Origin: Nocardia blacklockiae
GTDB lineage: Bacteria; Actinomycetota; Actinomycetes; Mycobacteriales; Mycobacteriaceae
Length of the DNA stretch: 64,000 bases
NCBI RefSeq assembly: GCF_015477355.1
Contig: NZ_JADLRJ010000002.1
Location: 372,001 to 436,000, forward strand
Reading direction: 5' to 3'
Part shown: piece by piece, positions 8,240-16,404 of the stretch
How positions within the stretch are numbered: position 1 is the first letter of the stretch
Layout: each line of letters opens with the position of its first letter
Notes under the pieces: generated by a model
What the model saw: only the letters and a program-made list of their open reading frames with translations
The model's database searches: none
What the model was told of the DNA's origin: nothing
Program-made: the position numbers and the translations under genes

Positions 8240-9883
8240 ATGGCCGAACCGAGCGGGTCGCACAACCGCCCGTTGTTTGGACGGATCTCGCTGCCGAACC
8301 TGCTCGCGGCGCAGTTGCTCGGGCTGGTCGTCGCGGTGGTGGTGCTGGTGCTCGGCCTGCAGTGGTGGCTCGCGCTGGCCGCCGCGCTGGTGGCGGGGTT
8401 GCTGCTGCTGATCCCCTTCGGCAAGCGCACCCTGGCGGACTGGATCGCGACGAGCTGGCGGTACCGGATGCGGCGCGGCTACCGGCTCGGCGACACGGTC
8501 GACTTCCGCGGCCCCGACGGGCGTTCGCTCGGCCTGTACTGGGAGGGCAGCCGGGTGGTCGCGGTCGTCGAGGTGCTGCCGCCCAAGGGCGGGCTGACCC
8601 GCATCGACCGCAACACGGTGCACGCCTCGCACCTGCTGCCGCTGCCCGAACTCGCGGAATGCCTGGCGCAGCACGACATTCTGCTCAGCGGCATCGACAT
8701 CATCAGCCACGGGCACCGCAGCCGCTCGGGTACTCCGGCCGGTCCGATCTACGAGTCGCTGCTGGGCCCGCTGCCCGCGACGGCGCACCGAACCGTCTGG
8801 CTGGCAATCGGTTTCGACACGCTGGCCTGCCCGGACGCGGCCGATCGGCGCGGCGGCGGCACCGAGGGCGCCTGCCGTGCGGTGACCATCGCGACCCAGC
8901 GCATCGTGCGCGCGCTGGAGGACGCCGACTGCGCCTCGCGCGTGCTCACCGCGCCGGAGATCAAGAAGGCCGTCCTGCAGGTCACCGCGGGAGTCGACCC
9001 GCGCACGCTGACCCACCGGTGGCGCTACGCCGAACTCGGCAACGGCGTGAACATCGGCGCCGCAGTCGATCCCAAGCAACTGGGCTCGGATCTGCTGGCG
9101 CAGTTGTGGGTCGATCCCTCGCGCGGCACCACCGTGGCCGTGCGGTTGCGGCCGGGCAGCTCGGCGGAGACCGTGAACGTCGGTGCCGCATGGCGTCTCA
9201 CCACTCGCGAGCTGCCGGAGAAGCGTCGCCGCAAGGGTATGGTCTCGCTGAACGGACGGCATCGGCAGAGCCTGCTGGCGCACCTGCCGATCGGCATCCC
9301 GGATGTCGACGACACGGTCCCGGTGAGCGAGTTCCCGATCGACGTGATCGGCGCGCTGCACCTGCCGTCCTCGGGCTGCGGTCAGTTGATCGGTTCCGAC
9401 GACGAGGGCAACGGTGTCGCGATTCGTCTTGTCGGGCAAGGTATTTCGGCCGTGTACGTAGCCGGTGAGCTGTATCTCGCACAGCAGCTGGTGTTCCGGG
9501 CGCTGGCGGTCGGCGAGCGGGTGCTGATCCGGACCGATCGCCCGCAGGCGTGGGAGCAGCTGGTCACCACCATCGGCAATCCGGAGCGGCTGACCATCGC
9601 CGTCGAAACACACCAGAGCGACGCCGATTTCACGGCCGCGGTGGTCGACGGCGTGCTGGCGCCCGCGCCGCACGCCGGTGTCACCACGATCTACGTGACC
9701 GGCGATCCGATGGGCTGGCCCGCGACGCGCCCCGATCTGTCCATTCACCAGCCGGGCGCGATCGGCAACCACGTCATCCTGCGAACGGGGACGGCTCAGG
9801 TCGATCTGACGCTGGTCTCCATTCCGCGCGAGACGACCTACATCGGCAATCCGCGCGGTCGACGCGCCGTGGCGCACCAGTAG
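8240..9883 (+). CDS. eccE4: EccE4, ESX-4 core membrane subunit
   Basis: EccE is the peripheral membrane subunit of the ESX core complex. The 547-residue protein has two adjacent transmembrane helices (about residues 18-60, LLGLVVAVVVLVLGLQWWLA onward). They are followed by the soluble EccE domain (MRRGYRLGDTVDFRGPDGRS; HRTVWLAIGFD; TEGACRAVTIATQRIVRALE). ATG 8240 is preceded by a G-rich ribosome site (ctgggggacgacg). M. tuberculosis ESX-4 has no eccE, whereas some other mycobacteria carry eccE4. Its presence here suggests a full core complex. Confidence 0.92.
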   Translation: MAEPSGSHNRPLFGRISLPNLLAAQLLGLVVAVVVLVLGLQWWLALAAALVAGLLLLIPFGKRTLADWIATSWRYRMRRGYRLGDTVDFRGPDGRSLGLYWEGSRVVAVVEVLPPKGGLTRIDRNTVHASHLLPLPELAECLAQHDILLSGIDIISHGHRSRSGTPAGPIYESLLGPLPATAHRTVWLAIGFDTLACPDAADRRGGGTEGACRAVTIATQRIVRALEDADCASRVLTAPEIKKAVLQVTAGVDPRTLTHRWRYAELGNGVNIGAAVDPKQLGSDLLAQLWVDPSRGTTVAVRLRPGSSAETVNVGAAWRLTTRELPEKRRRKGMVSLNGRHRQSLLAHLPIGIPDVDDTVPVSEFPIDVIGALHLPSSGCGQLIGSDDEGNGVAIRLVGQGISAVYVAGELYLAQQLVFRALAVGERVLIRTDRPQAWEQLVTTIGNPERLTIAVETHQSDADFTAAVVDGVLAPAPHAGVTTIYVTGDPMGWPATRPDLSIHQPGAIGNHVILRTGTAQVDLTLVSIPRETTYIGNPRGRRAVAHQ

Positions 9884-9920
9884 GACTCGGCTGCGCGGTT
9901 CGTCCGCAGCGGACACTTTC

Positions 9921-9941
9921 GCGGCGGTGCTCTGCCGCCGC
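9921..9941. terminator. Hairpin between eccE4 and a convergent gene
   Basis: GCGGCGG-tgctctg-CCGCCGC is a perfect 7-bp stem with a 7-nt loop in the 136-bp convergent gap after eccE4. There is no U-tract, as is common in high-GC actinomycetes. Confidence 0.45.
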
Positions 9942-10019
9942 CGGTTCCGTGCCGACCAGCCCGGGAGCGCGATACTTCCCTACCCGTCCCGTGCGCCGCG
10001 TCACCGGAGTCGGTGGCGC

Positions 10020-10580
10020 TCAGCCCGGATAGGGATCGGTGTGGCGGGCCGTGCGGAGATGGCGCGCCCACCAGGCGAGTTGGCGCAATTGCCGCTGGAC
10101 GGCGTCGATCGCGGCACCGTCCGTGGTCGCTCCGTCGGCGTCGAATTTCCGCTTGGCCTCGTGGAAGCTGACGGTCTCGCGGATCGACACCATGTGGATC
10201 TCGGCGACGACCTGGCGCAGCTGCTCGATCGCGCGCAGGCCGCCGGACAGTCCGCCGTAACCGACGAAACCGATAGGCTTGCCGCGCCATTCGTGTTTGG
10301 CGCTGTCCAGCGCGGTCTTCAGCGAGGCCGGATAGCCGTGGTTGTACTCCGAGGTGACGGCGACGAACGCGTCCGCCGCGGCGAGTCGCTCGCGGTAGGC
10401 GCGCACCTCCGGCGTCACCGACAGGTCGGCGGGCAGCGGGGTGTGCAGGAGATCGATGACGCCGGTGTCGAATTCGGGATGCTCGCGCGCGACGCGCAGG
10501 AACCAGTCGGCGACGACCGGCGCGAAGCGTTCCGGCCGCACGCTGGCGACGATGACCTCGAGTCGCAGCGGGGTGTCCAT
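10020..10580 (-). CDS. NADPH-dependent FMN reductase family protein
   Basis: This is a flavodoxin-like quinone/FMN reductase of 186 residues, counted from ATG at 10580. The N-terminal strand-loop LEVIVASVRPERFAP is the FMN-phosphate loop region. VTSEYNHGYPASLKTALD is the family's conserved active-site segment, and GYGGLSGGLRAIEQLR follows. Substrate is unknown; the family covers azo-, chromate- and quinone-reductases. A longer frame to 10655 exists, but its extra 25 residues are Arg-rich and do not resemble the family. The gene is transcribed divergently from the one at 10720. Confidence 0.88.
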   Translation of the reverse strand: MDTPLRLEVIVASVRPERFAPVVADWFLRVAREHPEFDTGVIDLLHTPLPADLSVTPEVRAYRERLAAADAFVAVTSEYNHGYPASLKTALDSAKHEWRGKPIGFVGYGGLSGGLRAIEQLRQVVAEIHMVSIRETVSFHEAKRKFDADGATTDGAAIDAVQRQLRQLAWWARHLRTARHTDPYPG

Positions 10581-10719
10581 GGCCGCGAGCCTAGCCGGAC
10601 GGCGGCCGCGGCCGATATCGCCACCCCGGCGTCGCGCCGAACGCGGATGAGGCACGATATTCGCTGGCTATGACGGCCAGGGCGGAGGCTGACGAGACTC
10701 GGGAGATGGGGGCGCGCAC

Positions 10720-11709
10720 GTGATACTCGACGAGTGGTTGCTGATCGAGACGCTCGGCGGACCCGAGACCTGGTCGGTGCTGGCGGTCGGATCGGCTCCG
10801 CGGCAGTGGAAGTCGTTGGCGCGCACCGTTCCCAGCCGGTTGCTGCCGGTCCTCGCCGCCGCGGTCGAGACACGCGAGCCCGTGGAGCTGGAGCTGCCAC
10901 GGTCCCGGCACGCCTGGTCGCGGCAGCGGGCCCGGGCCGTGCCGGTGCTCGGTCCGGACGGCGAGGTGTACGCGGTGCGGTTCCGGGTGGGCGACGTGAC
11001 CGTCGCGCCCGTGCCGCCGGTCGCGCCGTTCCGGATGGACGCGCGCACGCGGCGCACCGAAGTGGTGTCCGCGGGGCTGGGACCGGACTTCACCCGCGGC
11101 CGCTCAGTATGGGTGGGGGCCGAATCCTTCGAGTACATGGAGCGTTTCGACGGCGCGCTGGATCTGGTCGCGACCGTCTCGCGCGCCGAACCCGGCACGC
11201 GCTGGTCGGGCACCTGCACCGTACGCACTCCCGGCGGGCTGCGCACGCTGCTGATCGCGACCCGCAACACCGACGACCCGTGGTGCTGGCACGGGCTGCT
11301 CGCCGACGTCACCGAAAGCGTTCCCGCGCAGGGTAAGTCGTTCGAGGCGGCGACCGTGGACACGCTGATGAGTTCCGATCCCGGGCTGTATCTGGCGGTG
11401 GTCGACACGGCGCGGGTCCGGCTCATCCGCTGGATCAGCGCGCCGGTACCCGGCCTGCGCTGGACCGGCGAAACCGACGAACGCACGCTGCCACACCCCG
11501 ACGACCGCGCTCGAATCCTCGCCGCCCGCAACGACATCCTCAACGGCGCACCGTTCCACGCCCTCTCCGGCCTCCGCCTGGCCGCCACCGACGACACCTG
11601 GCTCACCGTCGACGTCGAAACGTCTCCCCTCCCCTACGGCCCGGCCCACGGCGGTCCACCCCAGTTCGCCCTGGTCCGTATCACCCTCCGCTCGCGATCC
11701 GACGGGTGA
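10720..11709 (+). CDS. PAS/GAF-like conserved actinobacterial protein
   Basis: The protein has 329 residues and no signal peptide or membrane segment. The N-terminal third (ILDEWLLIETLGGPETWSVL) and the region around residues 105-210 (RTRRTEVVSAGLGPDFTRG; FEYMERFDGALDLVATVSR) look like two PAS- or GAF-type modules. This is the layout of uncharacterised actinobacterial proteins with DUF-type GAF domains; the family assignment is from memory and tentative. The GTG start at 10720 has upstream gggagatggggg as a ribosome site. Codon use is strongly GC3. No enzymatic motif was recognised. A sensory role is possible but not shown. Confidence 0.75.
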   Translation: MILDEWLLIETLGGPETWSVLAVGSAPRQWKSLARTVPSRLLPVLAAAVETREPVELELPRSRHAWSRQRARAVPVLGPDGEVYAVRFRVGDVTVAPVPPVAPFRMDARTRRTEVVSAGLGPDFTRGRSVWVGAESFEYMERFDGALDLVATVSRAEPGTRWSGTCTVRTPGGLRTLLIATRNTDDPWCWHGLLADVTESVPAQGKSFEAATVDTLMSSDPGLYLAVVDTARVRLIRWISAPVPGLRWTGETDERTLPHPDDRARILAARNDILNGAPFHALSGLRLAATDDTWLTVDVETSPLPYGPAHGGPPQFALVRITLRSRSDG

Positions 11710-11761
11710 CGGTTCCCGGCGTGCGCGCGAGGTAGTCGCCGCGGTGAGCACGACAGGTCGT

Positions 11762-13516
11762 TCAGGGGTGGGTGGGCAGGGCCGGTTTCGCGTAGTCGGC
11801 CAGGCCTTGATCGGGTGGGATACGGGGGGTGAAACGCAGGGCGCGGCGGGCGCGTTCGGGGTCGGCGACGATGTGGCGGATGTCGGTGATGCGGTACTGG
11901 CCGCTGACCACCGGTTCGGGGCCGTTGCGGGCGCGGGACATGATCGACGCCACCTCCCATACGGTGATCGGGTGGCCGGAGGCGATGTTGAGGGGCACGA
12001 AGCCGGGGAGCGGGCGCTCGACGGCGGCGACCGTGGCGGCCGCGACATCGCGCACGTGCACGAAGTCGCGCATCTGGCCGCCGTCCTCGAAGACGAAAGG
12101 CGCTCGGCCGGCGGCCAATTCGGCGCGGAACCGGGCCGCCACCCCCGAATGTGCTGCCGGCGCGGCATTCTCGGCGACCGGATCGCCGTACACGTGGTGG
12201 TAGCGCAGCACCGTGACCGCGCCGCCGGTCGTCACTCCCCAGGCCAGCGCGTAATTCTCCTGCGCGACTTTGCTTGCGGCATAAGCGGTGCGCGGCCGCA
12301 GCGGGGCATCCTCCCCGACCGGCTCCCACGTCATGATGTCCCCCGTGCGCGGCACCCGGTGATCGAACATGCCCCGATCGAGATCCGCCCGCCGCCGCAA
12401 CCCCGGAAAGAACGGCCCGCCGCGAAACGTGCGATAACGCCCCTCGCCGTACACCGACACCGACGAACCCAGCACCAGCCGCCCGACCCCCGCCCGCTCC
12501 ATGGCCGCCAGCAACACCGCCGTCCCGAAGTCGTTGTGCGCCGCGAACACCGGCGCCTCCCGCATACTCGGCCCCTCCGGCCGCACCGCCCCACCCCGGG
12601 GCCCCGCCACCGGCCGCGTCACGGGCCCACTCACCTGGGAGACCTCCCCATCTCCTGACGACGCCCCATCGGCCCCGGACCCCACCGGCCCGCGCCGCCT
12701 CCTCTCCCCCAGCCCACCCGACCGCACCACACGATCCGCACGACCAGACCCACTCGACTCGCCCACCGCGCCATCGACACGACCAGGCCCGCTCGGCCCG
12801 CCTACCGCGCCGTCAGCACGACCAAGCCCCCTCGACTCGCCTACCACGCCGTCAGCACGACCAAGCCCGCTCGGCCCGCCTGCCGCGCCGTCAGCACGAC
12901 CAAGCCCGCTCGACTCGCCTGCCGCGCCGTCAGCACGACCAAGCCCCCTCGGCCCGCCCACTGCGCCGTCAGCACGACCGGACTCACCCGGTCCGCCCGC
13001 CACACCGTCATCAGAACCCGCGTCGGAAATCGGCTTCCCGACGTTCTGCTGTTCTGCGGCGCGCGGCGAATCACCTCGCTCTGCCGACCCACTCGCGTCG
13101 CCGTCTCCCGCTCGGTCGGCACCCGGCACGCTCGTCTCACCCATCACACCCGGATCTGTCTCGCCCTTTGGGCGGACAACGGCCGGCGGTCCCGAGACGC
13201 GGAGGGGGCGCTCGTGTTCGGCATTCCCATTACCCATCGCGTCGACGCGCGCTCCGTCTTCACCGACGACGTGGCGCACCGAATCCGTGGGGACGGCGGC
13301 GGCCAGGTGGCAGACGACCTCGATGCCGTGGAGAAGGGGCTCGAGGGCGTCGGCGTCGCGCAGGTCGATCGGGGAGACGCCCGGTGGTGGGGTGTGGGTG
13401 GCGTGGACGGACGGGAGGAGGGCGTCGACGGCCACCACGTCGTGGCCGGCGGCGAGCAGTGCGCGGTGGACGTGGGAGCCGACGAAACCCGCGGCCCCGG
13501 TCAGCAGTACGCGCAT
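11762..13516 (-). CDS. galE3: NAD-dependent sugar-nucleotide epimerase/dehydratase with a 240-residue low-complexity insertion
   Basis: This is an extended SDR enzyme of the UDP-glucose 4-epimerase/dehydratase type (584 residues). The Rossmann motif TGAAGFVGSHV is at residues 6-16 and the catalytic YAASK at 412-416. Other conserved pieces are HLAAAVP, HNDFGTAVLLAAME and SSVSVYGEGRY. Between HLAAAVPT (about residue 77) and HNDFGTA (about 328) lies an unusual insertion of about 240 residues, including seven 13-residue repeats. Without it the enzyme would have about 344 residues, the normal size. ATG 13516 has a strong gaggagg ribosome site; an in-frame extension to 13549 is less likely. It is downstream of mtnP on the same strand (79-bp gap), matching the Rv0535-Rv0536 (galE3) order in M. 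tuberculosis. The substrate is not proven. Confidence 0.85.
   Translation of the reverse strand: MRVLLTGAAGFVGSHVHRALLAAGHDVVAVDALLPSVHATHTPPPGVSPIDLRDADALEPLLHGIEVVCHLAAAVPTDSVRHVVGEDGARVDAMGNGNAEHERPLRVSGPPAVVRPKGETDPGVMGETSVPGADRAGDGDASGSAERGDSPRAAEQQNVGKPISDAGSDDGVAGGPGESGRADGAVGGPRGLGRADGAAGESSGLGRADGAAGGPSGLGRADGVVGESRGLGRADGAVGGPSGPGRVDGAVGESSGSGRADRVVRSGGLGERRRRGPVGSGADGASSGDGEVSQVSGPVTRPVAGPRGGAVRPEGPSMREAPVFAAHNDFGTAVLLAAMERAGVGRLVLGSSVSVYGEGRYRTFRGGPFFPGLRRRADLDRGMFDHRVPRTGDIMTWEPVGEDAPLRPRTAYAASKVAQENYALAWGVTTGGAVTVLRYHHVYGDPVAENAAPAAHSGVAARFRAELAAGRAPFVFEDGGQMRDFVHVRDVAAATVAAVERPLPGFVPLNIASGHPITVWEVASIMSRARNGPEPVVSGQYRITDIRHIVADPERARRALRFTPRIPPDQGLADYAKPALPTHP
12741..13013. repeat. 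39-bp coding minisatellite within the epimerase gene
   Basis: Seven direct repeats begin with CGACC at 12741, 12780, 12819, 12858, 12897, 12936 and 12975, exactly 39 bp apart. Translated on the minus strand each unit is GRADGA(V/A)G(GP/ES)xGL. GGP and GES versions alternate, giving a 78-bp higher-order period. All units stay in frame. Confidence 0.93.
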
Positions 13517-13595
13517 GAACTCGCCTCCTCGTGACCGGCCCGTCCGCACCGACGTCGGCGCCCAGTGGCCGGCACCGCCCGGGTGCCCACCGGAC

Positions 13596-14405
13596 TCAGG
13601 GTAGTTCGAGCGGGAGCGTCACCCCCGCATGAACACGGCAGTGCTCGCAGGTGTCGACGCCGTCGACCGCGCCGACCGCCTGCTGGACGAGCCGCTTGAA
13701 CGGCATCAGGTTTCGCTCGAATTCCGCGAAGACCGCCGCCGCGCTGACGCCCTCGCCTGCTTCCAGTCCGGCATCCAGGTCGGTCACCAGAGCGATTGCC
13801 GCGTAACACATTTCGATTTCGCGGGCGAGTACGGCCTCCGGGTAGCCGGTCATGTTCACCAGTTCCCAGCCCTGCGCGGCGAACCAGCGGCTCTCCGCGC
13901 GGGTGGAGAAACGCGGGCCCTGCACCACGACCATCGTCCCGCCCGGCTGCATCGGCAGCTCCTCGACGGCGGAATCGATTGCCGCCGTGCGCAGTTCGGC
14001 GCAGTACGGGTCGGCGAAGGAGACGTGCACGCCGCCGTTGTCGAAATAGGTCTGCGCGCGACCGGAGGTGCGGTCGACCAACTGGTCGGGCACGGCGACG
14101 GTGCCCGGCCCCCAGTCGGCCCGCAGGCTGCCCACCGCACACGGCGCGAACACCCGCCGCACGCCGATCGACCGCAGCGCCCACATGTTCGCCTGGTACG
14201 GCACGGTGTGCGGCGAGTACTCGTGCTTGCGTCCGTGGCGGGGCAGGAACGCGACCTGCCGGCCCGCCACCTCGCCCACCGTGATCGGCGCGCTCGGCGC
14301 ACCGTAGGGCGTGTCGATGTCCACGGTGGTCGCGTCGTCGCCGAAGAAGTCGTAGAAGCCGCTGCCGCCGATGATGGCCAGCGCGGGGCGGGGAACCGAA
14401 CTCAT
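13596..14405 (-). CDS. mtnP: S-methyl-5'-thioadenosine phosphorylase
   Basis: This enzyme cleaves methylthioadenosine with phosphate to adenine and methylthioribose-1-phosphate (polyamine by-product and methionine salvage). The 269-residue protein is a full-length PNP/MTAP family 2 member. It shows the phosphate-site motif IIGGSGFYDF near residues 11-20, LPRHGRKHEYSPHTVPYQAN, PCAVGSL, QGPRFSTRAESRWF and the substrate-loop NMTGYPEAVLAREIEMCYA. The start is ATG 14405. It is divergent from csoR and probably leads the mtnP-galE3 pair. Confidence 0.93.
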   Translation of the reverse strand: MSSVPRPALAIIGGSGFYDFFGDDATTVDIDTPYGAPSAPITVGEVAGRQVAFLPRHGRKHEYSPHTVPYQANMWALRSIGVRRVFAPCAVGSLRADWGPGTVAVPDQLVDRTSGRAQTYFDNGGVHVSFADPYCAELRTAAIDSAVEELPMQPGGTMVVVQGPRFSTRAESRWFAAQGWELVNMTGYPEAVLAREIEMCYAAIALVTDLDAGLEAGEGVSAAAVFAEFERNLMPFKRLVQQAVGAVDGVDTCEHCRVHAGVTLPLELP

Positions 14406-14489
14406 GGCCCCGATTCTCGCGCACGCCGCCCCCGCGCCGCCGGGCGGATCACCCCCGCCACCCCACCTGACAACCGGGCCCGCACCCTG

Positions 14490-14505
14490 TACCCTAGGGG
14501 GGTAT
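14490..14505. promoter_or_regulatory. CsoR-type operator
   Basis: TACCCTAGGGGGGTAT is an imperfect GC-rich palindrome bounded by TAC/GTA. It resembles known CsoR/RcnR-family operators (ATACCCCCCTAGGGTA on the other strand). It lies 25 bp before the csoR start and points to autoregulation. Confidence 0.65.
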
Positions 14506-14530
14506 TAATGACCAGGTGGCGGGAGTGAGG

Positions 14531-14890
14531 ATGCAGCCGGTGACGGACGACCAGACCACGACGGCGGACCGGACCACGGTGACGGAGGAGTCCGGCCACG
14601 ACCACGCTACCCACGGTTACATCACCGCCAAGGACGACTACCTCAAGCGGCTGCGCCGCATCGAGGGCCAAGCGCGCGGGTTGCAGCGCATGGTCGAGGA
14701 GGAGAAGTACTGCATCGACATCCTCACCCAGGTGTCGGCGATGACCAAGGCCCTCCAGGCGGTGGCGATGGGCCTGCTCGAGGACCACATCAGCCACTGC
14801 GTGGTCGACGCCGCCGTCGCGGGCGGCCCAGAAGCCGAAGTCAAGATCAAAGAGGCCACCGACGCCATCGCCCGCCTGGTTCGCTCGTAG
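14531..14890 (+). CDS. csoR: CsoR-family copper-sensing transcriptional repressor
   Basis: CsoR proteins are all-helical tetrameric repressors released from DNA by Cu(I). The 119-residue protein contains DYLKRLRRIEGQARGLQRMV and EEEKYCIDILTQ. Copper ligands Cys61, His86 and Cys90 keep the exact Cys-x24-His-x3-Cys spacing of CsoR, and Tyr60 precedes Cys61 as in M. tuberculosis CsoR. The N-terminus adds a His-containing extension (ESGHDHATHGY) that could bind metal. ATG 14531 is preceded by gggag; GTG 14516 is an in-frame alternative adding five residues. No copper ATPase lies next to it. Confidence 0.9.
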   Translation: MQPVTDDQTTTADRTTVTEESGHDHATHGYITAKDDYLKRLRRIEGQARGLQRMVEEEKYCIDILTQVSAMTKALQAVAMGLLEDHISHCVVDAAVAGGPEAEVKIKEATDAIARLVRS

Positions 14891-14918
14891 CGCAACTCCC
14901 GGAGGGCATCGAAGCATG

Positions 14919-14952
14919 CCGCGCCCGACCTCCGACGGGAGGCCGGGCGCGG
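14919..14952. terminator. Bidirectional terminator hairpin between csoR and a convergent gene
   Basis: The arms CCGCGCCCG...CGGGCGCGG, continued by CCTCC/GGAGG with one mismatch, form a stem of about 14 bp around a 2-4 nt loop in the 69-bp convergent gap. Confidence 0.75.
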
Positions 14953-14959
14953 CGGCGAA

Positions 14960-15793
14960 TCAGACCCGCGCGGCCAGCGCGGGGGCGAGGGCGCGCAGGG
15001 TAGCCAGGTAGTCCTCGTCCAGAACCTGTACGGCGATCTGGTCGGCGCCCGCCTCGAGGTGCGCGGTCAGCCCGGCGGCGATCTCCTCGGCGTTGCCGTG
15101 CAGGGCGAGGGCGTCGATGAGCCGGTCGCTGCCGGGCTTGGCGAGGTCCTCGTCGGTGTAGCCGAGCCGGCGCAGGTTGGAGACGTAGTTGGTGAGGCCG
15201 AGGTAGAACTCGACGGTGCGGCGGCCCGTGGTGCGCGCGCGGTCGGCCTCGGTGTCCAGCACGATCTTGTTCTCGGCCACCAGCAGCGTGTCCGCGCCCA
15301 CCGTCGCGCGCGCCCGGCGGGTGTGCTCGGGGGTGGTGAGGTACGGCAGCGCGCCCGCGGTGCGGTCGCGCGCCAGTTCCAGCACGCGCGGGCCGAGCGC
15401 GGCCAGGGCGCGACGCTCCTTCGGGACGCCCGCCTCGTCCAGCGCGTCCAGATACTCGACCAGGGCGTCGTAGGGCTTCTTGTACACCGTGTCGTGCTCG
15501 GGATGCCCCGCCCCGACACCCAGGATGAACCGGCCCGGGAACCGCGCCTCGATGCGGTGGTACGACTCGGCCACCTGCGCGGCGGGCACCGACCAGATGT
15601 TGACGATGCTGGTGCCCACCAGCTGCGTCTCGGTCGCCTCCAGCAGCGCCTCCACCCCCGGCAGCTCCGCCGGCGGCGAACCGCCCAGCCACAGCGTGCT
15701 GTAACCGAGGCCTTCCAACTCCCGCGCCTGCTCGGGAGTGAACGCCGCGTAGTAGCGCCAGACTCCGAACCGTCCCAGTCCCTGAATGGTCAT
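14960..15793 (-). CDS. LLM-class F420-dependent oxidoreductase
   Basis: This is a luciferase-like TIM-barrel flavin/deazaflavin oxidoreductase of 277 residues from ATG 15793 (MTIQGLGRFGVWRYYAAFTP). Visible family features are LGYSTLWLGGSPPAE, IVNIWSVPAAQVAESYHRIE, FPGRFILGVGAGHPEH and the C-terminal AGADQIAVQVLDEDYLATLR. The opening and the LWLGGS motif fit the TIGR03620-type F420 subfamily known from mycobacteria and Nocardia. The substrate is unknown. A longer frame to 16033 runs through the hsp20 promoter and is rejected. It is divergent from hsp20 with a CIRCE element between. Confidence 0.88.
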   Translation of the reverse strand: MTIQGLGRFGVWRYYAAFTPEQARELEGLGYSTLWLGGSPPAELPGVEALLEATETQLVGTSIVNIWSVPAAQVAESYHRIEARFPGRFILGVGAGHPEHDTVYKKPYDALVEYLDALDEAGVPKERRALAALGPRVLELARDRTAGALPYLTTPEHTRRARATVGADTLLVAENKIVLDTEADRARTTGRRTVEFYLGLTNYVSNLRRLGYTDEDLAKPGSDRLIDALALHGNAEEIAAGLTAHLEAGADQIAVQVLDEDYLATLRALAPALAARV

Positions 15794-15843
15794 AGTCGTT
15801 GCGAACCCCGGTGTCGCCGTGCGTATTCCACCCTCGACAAGAT

Positions 15844-15870
15844 CTGGCACTCTCCACACGAGAGTGCTAA
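15844..15870. promoter_or_regulatory. CIRCE element (HrcA operator)
   Basis: CTGGCACTC-N9-GAGTGCTAA. The right arm is a perfect match and the left arm matches 7 of 9 bases to the CIRCE consensus TTAGCACTC-N9-GAGTGCTAA, with exact 9-bp spacing. It lies 72 bp before the hsp20 start, so the heat-shock repressor HrcA is the expected regulator. Confidence 0.82.
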
Positions 15871-15941
15871 ATTGGGCGTCGGACAGTTCACGGCGCACCC
15901 GCCGTGGTGGGTGTCGCCATTCGCATCCGGAGGTGATTCCT

Positions 15942-16394
15942 GTGCTGAGGTTCGATCCGTTCCATGACATCGACACCGTCGCCCGACAGCTCCTCGGTGA
16001 GACCAGGGGCACCGCACGCGCGCCGCGTTTCATGCCGATGGACCTGTTCCGGGCCGGTGACCACTACGTGCTGAACGCCGATCTGCCGGGCGTGGACCCC
16101 GGCTCGGTGGACGTCAGCGTCGACAACGGCACCCTCACGCTCAAGGCGCAGCGCAGCCTGCCCAGCGACGAGAACGTGCAGTGGGTCGCGTCGGAGCGCT
16201 TCGCCGGCACCTACATGCGTCAGCTGTCGCTGGGCGAGGGCATCGACACCGACAACATCAGCGCCACCTACAACGACGGCGTCCTGTCGATCACGCTGCC
16301 GATCGCGGAGCGGGCCAAGCCGCGCCGGATCGAGATCGGCGGAACGGGCAGCGGCCCCAAGACGATCGAGGCCGGTCCGGGCGACAAGAGCTGA
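15942..16394 (+). CDS. Hsp20 / alpha-crystallin small heat-shock protein
   Basis: This ATP-independent holdase chaperone is 150 residues long, normal for the family. The alpha-crystallin domain spans about residues 25-135 (MPMDLFRAGDHYVLNADLPG; VDVSVDNGTLTLKAQR; ERFAGTYMRQLSLGEGID; ATYNDGVLSITLP). The I/L-x-I/L-like C-terminal segment is weak (RRIEIGG). The GTG start at 15942 is fixed by a perfect ggaggtga ribosome site at 15929-15936. The frame extends upstream to 15786, but that part overlaps the CIRCE element. The product is cytosolic and presumably heat-induced. Confidence 0.92.
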   Translation: MLRFDPFHDIDTVARQLLGETRGTARAPRFMPMDLFRAGDHYVLNADLPGVDPGSVDVSVDNGTLTLKAQRSLPSDENVQWVASERFAGTYMRQLSLGEGIDTDNISATYNDGVLSITLPIAERAKPRRIEIGGTGSGPKTIEAGPGDKS

Positions 16395-16404
16395 TCGCGG
16401 CGGC

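Noticed and set aside
12741-13013. CRISPR array
   Set aside because: The period is 39 bp with no unique spacers, and the repeats are contiguous, coding and in frame with a conserved enzyme.
15786-15941. Upstream extension of Hsp20
   Set aside because: It overlaps CIRCE and lacks homology. GTG 15942 has a perfect Shine-Dalgarno.
14960-16033. Longer start for the F420 oxidoreductase (to 16033)
   Set aside because: The extension would read antisense through the CIRCE element and hsp20 start. The family N-terminus begins at 15793.
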